Below, one piece after another: positions 55,415 to 64,000 of a DNA stretch of 64,000 nt. The stretch's first letter is position 1. Every line of letters begins with the position of its first letter. Source of the DNA: Aquilaria yunnanensis (Eukaryota; Streptophyta; Magnoliopsida; Malvales; Thymelaeaceae). The stretch covers positions 18,354,501 through 18,418,500 of the forward strand of contig CM077599.1 of assembly GCA_039654915.1 (NCBI GenBank). The letters run 5' to 3'. Under the pieces are notes generated by a model. That model worked only from the letters and a program-made list of their open reading frames with translations. It was not told where the DNA came from and searched no databases. The translations under genes and the position numbers were made by a program.

Positions 55415-56010
55415 CATGTCTTGGTGGAACAAACCGGTAACGTTTTGTCTTCTCCCGTAGTGATGGATGGACGAAATCCCAGTGATGTTTCGACTTCAAG
55501 AATCAAAAATTGGCTTCAGCAGCAAACCAATTAACATGGAAGAACAATGGAGGCACAATAAAAAAAAATGTCGATTCTTTCTATGTAAAAGGATCAATAA
55601 ATTAGTAACTGGATGTTACGATCCAGAATCGTGCTCATCTAAGCGTTACTTCAGGAGAAAAATAAAAAAAAGAAAAGAAAAACGTCGACACTTTGAATAA
55701 GTGCAAAAACTATTTTGTTTAAAAAAAAAACCCCTGAAGATCGTTTTCATACCTCATAAAGAAATACCACGAAGTGCCTCAAAAAATTTGGCTCAATCCC
55801 TATCTGTCCCAAGGATTAAATTACCCTTTCCAGTGGTGTGGAAAACCAAGCAATATATCATCCAAGAGTATCCGTGAAGTTCTTGATGGTATACAAAACT
55901 TGCCCCATCTTTACCCAGTCTGAAACCTTGAATAGTTCAGATCGAACTTCTTTTCATCAGGGTCCCGGACTCCAACACAACCATTCATATCAGCATGTAA
56001 GAAGGGCACA
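55415..56010. other. Convergent 3' region between the transporter gene and UBP22
   Basis: Contains the 3' UTRs of both genes; no additional gene is seen. An A-rich purine stretch lies at 55653-55690. Confidence 0.6.
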
Positions 56011-59000
56011 CTATTTCTCGCTTGCTTTATAATGTAGCACCTTCTGCACATAAAACATCATGTATCCCTGTGCAGCCCTTACTACATTCTCATCAACACG
56101 AGTGATCCAAGAATCATCACACTTATACCATTGGTTGCTTAACCGCAAGTAAGTTATGTAGTGACCTGCGTCTAACCTGCCGCTATGTGTAACAACCGCA
56201 AACAACTCAAACTCAGACGACAAATCATTTGATGCTTCTTGTTCATCCTCATCAAATGGAAAAATTCTATTCCCAAATCGACTTCTTAATATGGAGGATG
56301 ATAAGTAAGGAGCCATGTTCAAGGATAGTGGAAACTGCAGATAGCGATCAACCTTCCTTGACATTTTGCGTACCGAAGAATGTTCAAATCTTTTAATATG
56401 GAAGCAAGAAACCAGGGGAAGCTTTCTTATTGACATCTGCTTAAGAGACTCTTGTCTCACCTGACACTTCTGACAAAAGAATTTCTGGTCAGAACCCAAC
56501 CTCTCAGGCCTTGTGAATCGGTCCAAGCAACCTCTCAAGGTAGATACCTCACAATTATGATAGGAATCAACACCATCTGCCTCCATGTTGGAAGAATTCT
56601 GTGGATTTACGGATGAGGACTTTGCATAACCACCATGGTTCGGCTCCAAATCCAGTGAGATGTCTATACATGGATCATACGTTGTAGATGTGAAACCACA
56701 GACCGTACACATGACATCAGAACGGAGGACCCCAGAGAACACTCTGTGTGCAATGCAACATTCGCCACTGCCTGCACCAGCAGCAATGCATGATGTCAAT
56801 CGATACTTACAATAAAACAATCCATTGGTTGTGTAACAAAAATGAAGCTCAACAAATACTCTGCAAACTGGTCATTAGGTTTTGACTGAGGGAAAAAACA
56901 TTCATTCTCTGGATTCAAGATAAGGAACCAAACAACTCTTCCATAAAACATACCATTTACATCAACCAAAATTCAGAAAGATTTAATACTTAGAAGCATG
57001 CTGTATGCAATGGAGCTGTTTACTTGTACATTATGACTGATTACTGAAAAATAAAGAGAGCAACGGGAATGAGTGGGAGGCAAGGAGAGCCAATATTAGG
57101 GAAACCAATAACAAGCAGGAAACAATATTTGTCTGTCCAAGCAAAGAGGAGAAAAACAACTTGAGAAGACATCGGTGGACCAGAAGACTAACGTGGGTTT
57201 TGATGATGCCCGTAACCTAACAAGACCCTCTTCTCTTCAAAACCAAGGCAGAACTTTGCCCAAAGTGGAACTACACCTGGCGAAGGGTAAACTGAAATGA
57301 GATAAAGCCAGGAGAGAAATCCCTATGATAAAACTAACTGGGCTGAAATCATTGACTTACTGAGTTAAAGCAGATGAGATCATCAAAGCTGCAGAATGAG
57401 GATGAGTAATGGTTCTAATTCTGAAGGACTTGTCAACTCCTAGAGCGACAAAGATGAGACCTAAACCCATGCCCTGCAGTTAAATATTCAGGTTACTATT
57501 ACTGGACATAGCTCTGATGATCTCGGTAGACATTTACTTAAATAAGAGTCGAAGAGGGACATCAGCCTGTCATCATTACAAACCCTAAGTTGGCTGATGA
57601 TTAAAGTTCCAAGACCTCCAGTGCCTAACTAAGGTGTATTGGATAAAATAATCAGTCAGCAATCCATATGCAAGTTTGCAGGAATTAGATACAGCAGAAT
57701 ACCTGGTGGAATTAAAATTATGTCACTGTATGCTATAATCTAGAGTTGGGTGAATGCCCAACATAAATGTACAAACACTACAAAGCTTAACACCCATCAA
57801 ACGCATATGTAGCGGCACAAATCATTTCCAATTTTAATCACCATTGTCCAGCACATGCTTATGAGCTAATACTAGTTTCCAATGCAAACAGAGGAATTGA
57901 CTCATTCCAGTGCCTTTAGAATGCCAAAATATAATAGATAGAGATACCAAGAATGATAGATTGGATTAACTTTCAGCCACAAAGTAAGCACAAAGTTCTG
58001 GTGCAAGCTTGTCGTAAACCAATCACCAGCCATAACTCATAACGACACAGGAAGCACAGCGCATCAAGGAAAAATATCCCAATAAAACTTGCAAATCGAA
58101 CATAATTACCTGTACTCTGAAGTTTCCGCCTATCTTTTTCAACTTTTTCATGAATCCCATCAAGCATTGAAATGAAGAATTCATGAGCATCTTGTTGCTC
58201 ATAACTAGCCAAATTTGCTGCATGTTGCCACCAGCTGCAAACAGATTAATCAATCCAGTCAAAGACTTCGCCTTTAATCAAGATTAGAAAACCAGCTCAC
58301 CGAAGCGGAAACATAAAGGTCAGGATCAAGTACAAAGAAAGAAAGTAGACGAGGAGGCGAAGTTAACACGATCCAACAATACATGAGCTGCACGAACCTA
58401 TATAAGAATTTGGCAGGACTGTACGGCGTCCGATCTCCAGAAAAGACAGCCGAAAACATCGCATCCATGTCACAAGCCAAACAAAATCTAGCACCTTTTG
58501 CCAAATTGATGGCACCATTTTTCTGCTGGCAAGAATAACGATTGTGTCGATCGCTCAAGAAATAATTCCTCAATGGCGGCGTGTGTAACAGCGCCTGCAG
58601 GACGGAGTTCATGAAACACGTATTTCCCAAATTGTTCAACCCACGCAATCCCCAGGGAAGCTCCGACGAAGACGACGGGACGTCGCTAGAGTCGTGGAGA
58701 GGACTAGAGAGATTTCCCATTAGGCTGCGCTCTCGTGAATCGGGTGTCCAAGGACGATAATCGATTCTACGGCGCTTTCGGAGGTTCTCCGGCATCACTC
58801 CGTAATGCATTGGGGCGGATCCGCTCGTCGTGGTTGCCATGGAGGCGGTCTGAGCCAATACCACGGCGGCGTCAAAGTCTCGATCATAGACCTGGTCGCG
58901 GCATGCACAGCAGAAGAGCTCGGCACGATCGACGTCGACGGCGATCTCGTGGCCGGATGGCACGGTCTGGGCGTGACAAGCGGCGTGGGAAGGCAAGGGA

Positions 59001-59245
59001 GGCGCGTGGCAGGAGACGGCGGCGCAGGCCATGCAGGCGTAGAGGCGGGAGCGGGAACGATCGCCGCAGACCCCGCAACGGGGAATCTCAGAGGGGTCCC
59101 GGCGGATGGATGCGCGGCCGCCGAGCGGCCTGACGCGGAGGCAGTCCTGAAGGGCGCGGAAGGGCTTGGATCCGTGGCGGGCGCGAAAGTCCAGGAGGTG
59201 GGGGCAGGAGGGAGGGGAGATTTGGCCGTTGATCTTGGAGGACAT
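56011..59245 (-). CDS. UBP22: Ubiquitin carboxyl-terminal hydrolase 22 (SAGA-type H2B deubiquitinase)
   Basis: Three exons (58398-59245, 58110-58234, 56011-56771) joined in phase give 577 residues. An N-terminal zinc-finger UBP domain (about residues 14-130: [37 protein letters not shown]) is followed by a basic linker ([14 protein letters not shown]). The USP catalytic domain carries all three catalytic signatures: the Cys box [18 protein letters not shown] (Cys about residue 212), the His box [13 protein letters not shown] (about 527) and the Asp in KCDDSWI. It also has the zinc-ribbon cysteines CTVCGF and CQKCQV. UBP22 is the plant counterpart of yeast Ubp8 and human USP22. With SGF11 and ENY2 it removes ubiquitin from histone H2B in the nucleus. 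A 1.34-kb intron (56772-58109) separates the last two exons. Confidence 0.95.
56772..58109 (-). other. UBP22 intron 2
   Basis: 1338-bp intron with donor TACAG|GTAATT and acceptor TGGTGCAG|GCAGT on the minus strand. No element or exon is recognised inside. Confidence 0.8.
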
Positions 59246-59788
59246 GGCGGCGGAGGGCGGAAGGGTAGAGGGAGGAGAGATTAGGGCTGAGGTACATAAG
59301 GGTCATGGATCGGCGTGATCAACGGCTGGGATTGAAGGGATTAGAGTGAGGGAGCATGGAGGCTGATGAGGATTATTTTCGGATCTAAAACTCTTTGTTC
59401 TGTTATGTTTTGTTTTTGGTTCCTCACTTCCTTGGCCTTGGGAGTGCCGGTGCCAGATTCTGTCCGTTCTGGCAACTTTGAAGAGTTCGGACGTCGGAAT
59501 TGAGATGTCAGATTCCTTTTGCTCGCGACTGGATAGGATGAGAGGTTTTCCCGGAGGAGTACCAAATTAGTTGCTCCTGGCACGATTTGCCACTAAGTTT
59601 CTTTCCAAGTACAAAAAGCCATCAGTCTATTTGTGGTCTCTACTCTTCGGTCGTTTTTCGTTGTTTTGATATTAGTCCTACAGTTACATCAGTTAGATAT
59701 GACACACAAAATTTGATTTATAAAAATGAAAATTTTAATAATTATTCATTAACTTTACTAAAGTTTAAATTTACGGATACTTTGAATT

Positions 59789-59792
<4 letters not shown>
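59246..59792 (-). promoter_or_regulatory. UBP22 promoter region
   Basis: The first 60 bases upstream of the ATG are C/T-rich (5' UTR). Beyond that I see no assignable element. Confidence 0.4.

Positions 59793-59840
<48 letters not shown>
59793..59840. repeat. (TA)n microsatellite
   Basis: About 23 AT dinucleotides next to the LINE relic. Confidence 0.96.
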
Positions 59841-59843
<3 letters not shown>

Positions 59844-61050
59844 AATCAGAAACAAGCATAATAAAGAATGAAGAGAAGATGAAAGAAGCGAAGATATCAA
59901 TTGATGAGACGCTGCCACCTTGTCATGGGGTACAATTACCACTACACCCTGGGGAATGGACTTGAGCGTTGCCTGGAGCTGAAAGACAGTGTGTTGTACT
60001 TTAGGGCCTAAGGAGATGGATCTGTGAATCGCTTGCAAGACTTGAGCACAATCTGATAAAAAAGTAACATTATGAATATGGAGCCTGGATGCTGCTTTAC
60101 TTGCTTCTAATAGTCCATGGAGCTTGACTTCCAAAGCAGAGGAGATGAAAGGAAGAGTAACAACATTTTGAAGTTTAAGTTGTCCATTGACTTCTTTCCA
60201 CACCCATGCTACAACACCCATTAGAACAGAATGTCACCAAGTACCATTAGTGATATAGCTTTTGGGGTTAATCAGCATAAGATGGAATATCCCATTTTCC
60301 CAAGTGTGACACATAGGATTTGGTTTGTGAAAAAAAAAACCTCTAAAATTTGTCTTGGTATTCCTTAGAAGTTTGCATTTGTTGGATAAGAACATCTCTT
60401 CTTGCTATAAGTGACTGGACATGAAAGGGGGCACGATAGAATAAGCACTCATTTCTGCCTAGCCAAACATGCTAGAGTATAGGCATGATAAGTAAACCAC
60501 TCAAAATGTCACTGCTTGTGTCCATTAAGAAGATTCACAAGCCAAGCCTCAAAGGTCGAAAATCTTGTTGTTGATAGCTTTACGCAAAAAGAGCCTCATA
60601 TCTCTTGGGAGCCATGATAGCCCTAGAATATATGAAGGGTTGTTTCATGATGAACCTGACAGTAAAGGCAATTGGGATTCAAGAGTACTCCATAAATAGT
60701 TAGATTAGTAGTCGTAAGGATGACATCTAGAAGGCATTTTTATAAGAAAAATTTGAACTTTTGTGGGATCTTAGATGTCTGCAATTTTTTTATGATGTTG
60801 GGGAAGTTTAGAAGATGACCTATCTTTAGTGTAGTTGCCATTGGATTTAGAAGAGGAGTTGATTGTTTTTGGATTTCCAACTTGTAAACTTGCTTTGTGG
60901 TTAAAATACGAGAGATATTTGTTGAGCTAGATGATGGTGTCCTGCTTGTTGAGGTCAAAGGCACCATGAATTTTGAGGATTTGATCCGCAATATGTGATG
61001 GAAAGATCAAGGTAAAGATTGGACTATACCATTTGTGGTTAGGGAAGTCA
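59841..61050 (-). pseudogene. LINE ORF2 3' relic
   Basis: Read on the minus strand, 59870-60220 encodes an RNase-H-like domain (SSALEVKLHGLLEASKAA, VTFLSDCAQVLQAIHR). Upstream of it (60220-61000) are broken frames of the zf-RVT and linker region (HHETTLHIF, LWHVWLGRNECLFYRAPF, DPTKVQIFLIK). No RT is visible. Stops and frameshifts are frequent. Confidence 0.7.
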
Positions 61051-62338
61051 ATTAAATCAGCAACTCTCATACCATTAGTGCTGATAAATCTAATGCTAGA
61101 TAGTATAGAGATTTGACAAAATATTCCTTTATTTTATGGACCAACAACAAAATTGCTCTCATTGGCTAAAGTAATATAATCCTTCTAGTTTGATTACCAC
61201 ACTTGGTTTCACCTAGTTGATAGTTCATCAATAATGTTGATGGCCTTTCTGTGTTTGGAAAAGTAGTGGCCAAAATTGCACTAGTAATAACTTTTAGATG
61301 GCAATTTTAGTCTATCGTTTGCAAATGTTTTGTGACTTTTGTCGATAATTCATTTGCATTTGCTTATCACAAAAACTCCTTCAAGGTTTTGGTAAAACTG
61401 CAATTTACACATATTTATTTGAATAGTAACAAAAAATAGTTGTTTTATATTTAGATATACAAACAAGGGCAAAACTAGGAACTTAAGTTAGGGGACTAAA
61501 CTTTATTTTGAAAATGTTAAGAGGCTAAAGTAGCCACAATAGAGATAATGGGGTTTATTGAACTTTATCTTTACATATACATATAAGTAATATACATAAT
61601 TTGTAAAAAAATTTAGGGGGAGGGGGTGGCTGGACACCTCTAGCCCCTATTCCCTCTATCATTGTATATAGAAATATGATAATTTAAATTATTAACTAAC
61701 TACCAAAATATTATTAAAAAGTTTAAACTTACCAAAAGACGAGCATTTCACAATTTAAATTACAATGTAAAATGTATACGTTGACATTATTAAAAAAAAA
61801 GTATGAGTGTTCTTTTTGTTAGCTTAGTTTAAAGCGATCCAAGTAGAATAATTTGATCGATTTTCCATTCCTATAGAATCGAATTTTAGTTTAAATTCAT
61901 TCTACTCCTAGCATCGTAAACTTTGTTTGTTATGCTTCTAGCGCCTTAGAAATTATAGATCTAACACATTAACCACTTCTCTCCCTTACACACCAACCAC
62001 TTACTTTAATTGCAACTGCCACACTTTAGCAGTTGTAACCCTAACATATGCTATCACAAGTAGTAAAATCTCAAAAATTTGAGTGTCAAATCACATGGAA
62101 GTGAATTAAGAAATATAAATTAAAGGTTTTTAACAAGGAAAGTATTTGTGCAATATATGATTAAGTGTTGTTTAAAACTCAAATTCAAATAAATAGCTAA
62201 GGTTATGGGTTTCACTTTTAGTGCATCAATTATGGTTAATTTTAGCCCGTCTTACTACTCAATTAAGATCTACACATAAAGAAATTCTCAATCGATGAAT
62301 TTAATAATCAAATTTCAGAAATATTATACTCTCTTCGT
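61051..62338. other. AT-rich intergenic sequence
   Basis: No gene or paired repeat is recognised. A short G-rich run (AGGGGGAGGGGGTGG) lies at 61615-61629. Confidence 0.55.
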
Positions 62339-62560
62339 CCCATAAATTTTGATACATTTGACTTTTTGTTGTATTTTGACTCAATTTTATTCATATTATT
62401 ATTTGTTAGAAAAAATCAAAAAAAAATATTTAGAAACTACATATCTTAAATTATCATTCATATACAAAGATTTTTTATTTATATATTAGAATGTTGAAAA
62501 TAAAAAATCATAGATTAATTGCCAAAAACAAATGGGGCAAAACTTTTGGGACGGAGGGAG
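62339..62560. mobile_element. Stowaway MITE
   Basis: TA target duplication (62337-62338 and 62561-62562). The left end CTCTCTTCGTCCCATAAATT pairs with the reverse complement of the right end (CTCCCTCCGTCCCAAAAGTT). 222 bp, AT-rich interior. Confidence 0.92.
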
Positions 62561-62562
62561 TA

Positions 62563-64000
62563 CATGATTTAGTATTAGCCTTCACTGATCTTATAACTAC
62601 AATACTTGCAAATCGGTAAAAAGAATCCATCATGTCAACTTTTATCCATAACAACTCAAGATTCCAATATAGCTGGCAAAGTCAAGTATTATAAAATGAA
62701 TCAAGTGGCTTTTGTGGCAATAATTAATTATGATGAATTAAGATTCTCACTTAACAAATAGAGTAGCTAAATCAATTAAGAAAATTAATACCAATAATGT
62801 TAGGATCCATTCAAATTAGTCATAACTTTTAGACCAAAAGTTTCACTCTTTCACCGTAGCTAAAGAAAAATTAGTTAGACATAATAAGAATAAACAACAT
62901 ATATAAAGATGAAATAGACATAGATTGAAAGATTAATGTCAGAATAAGAAGAAAGTACATTGAACAGAGCTTTGGGATTGAAAACAAAAACAGAATCAAA
63001 AAAGGAAAGTTATGTTTGTACAAGAGCTCTAATTTTACTTAAGAACAAGCTTAATTTCGTTTTCCCTAAATTGCTTATTTATAGAGCCTCGGGGAAGGTA
63101 AAATATTAAATGGTAATTAGAATAGTGAAGATAAATTAATACAAATCAACAAAGATGGTTCAAACTTCTTTTATTTTTCGACCATCATACACATTGATTT
63201 AGTTCTTTCTCAAAACACAAGATTTGTAGATCTTTTCTTTAGCTTCGAAACAATATCTTAATCATTCAAAATTGACATCTGTAGCCCAAGTTATGATTTT
63301 TATACCAAATTTGCTCTTTATGGCACTACAGAATAGATGATTTTATTTATAACTAAATTTCGGCAATGAAAACAATTAAACTAGTTCTTATCATGTGAAG
63401 TACAGTTATAAATGAAATTCTAACATTCATAGCTCTAGATATGATTTTTCTCGTAAATGATTACCAAGTATGTGAATGATGGAATTAATTCTATTTGTAA
63501 GCCAAATTTAGCCTTTTCTATCTCTTAATTAGACTGGACCACAAACTAAAAATTATAGACATTTGAGGCCCTGAAAATTGGTCCAAAAATTATGAAATAT
63601 GATGGTGAATGGTAAATATAGATGAATAATAACCCAATACAATAACTGTTCAAATTAGATAAATTAATTATACTTAAAATATATAATAATGATTTAAACT
63701 TTTAATAATTACACACTTATGAATATTCATCACCGACCTGTTAACCCTGCCATGCACTTCGTCAAAGCCAACCAGCCTATTGTATCCTATAACCCGGACA
63801 AATCACAAATGAAGCACAATTCTTAAAATCACAAATCACAATTGAAAGTAATTCTTAAGATCTCAAACACAAACCTGATAGTACATTGACAAAGAAAACA
63901 TAGTCAATTTCCCAAAATACCAAAACAATATAGTCTGTCAATGCTTATCCCAAACATGAGCATAGAAGAATCGCAAACAAACCTAAAAGATGAACTCAAA
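62563..64000. other. AT-rich intergenic sequence to the window end
   Basis: No gene, paired repeat or RNA gene is recognised. Confidence 0.55.

Noticed and set aside
58735..59284. Long open frames on the + strand in a GC-rich stretch
   Set aside because: They are antisense to the first exon of UBP22, are Arg/Gly-rich low complexity, and owe their openness to the GC content of that exon.

Overview
This is nuclear DNA of a flowering plant. The evidence is multi-exon genes with GT-AG introns, plant-specific proteins (a TOC-family chloroplast import GTPase, a plant extended-synaptotagmin, UBP22), and heavy nesting of Copia, Mutator, hAT, LINE and Stowaway elements. I cannot name the species.

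Five host genes are readable. They are the C-terminal half of an SYT4/SYT5-type membrane-tethering protein (840-3573, +), an intronless armadillo-repeat protein (31560-32747, +), TOC90 (42481-45724, -), an EamA/SLC35F-like transporter in seven exons (53193-55414, +) and the histone-H2B deubiquitinase UBP22 (56011-59245, -). The last two genes converge on each other.

Most of the rest is transposons, many with exact boundaries. At 4580-12346 lies a SIRE-type Copia element (TSD AACAC) that carries gag but no protease, integrase or reverse transcriptase. Its gag is split by a solo LTR (6449-8967, TSD ATGGA), which itself holds a hAT element (7225-7896, TSD CTTATGGG). Other hAT elements lie at 25148-26136, 35522-36050 and 50987-52481. 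A non-autonomous Mutator element with long TIRs lies at 26940-27976. LINE relics lie at 12400-13480, 36960-41850 (interrupted by a small Copia element) and 59841-61050.

The most striking object is a 10.3-kb Mutator-like element at 14732-25033, with a perfect 9-bp TSD (AAATTGGAG) and related 35-bp ends. A FAR1-domain MULE transposase is transcribed inward from the left end. A large multi-exon gene is transcribed inward from the right end; it encodes a plant-mobile/DUF1985-like domain followed by a Ulp1-type SUMO-protease domain. This convergent layout matches MuDR, with the Ulp1 gene in the place of mudrB. Each gene shows one clear lesion: a one-base frameshift in a T7 run in the transposase, and an in-frame TGA in the Ulp1 gene. 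The Ulp1 domain also has Asn where the catalytic Asp is expected. The Ulp1 gene contains three tandem 105-bp exons that are all in symmetric phase.

The unassigned intergenic stretches are AT-rich and hold foldback MITEs, microsatellites and short tandem duplications, listed individually.
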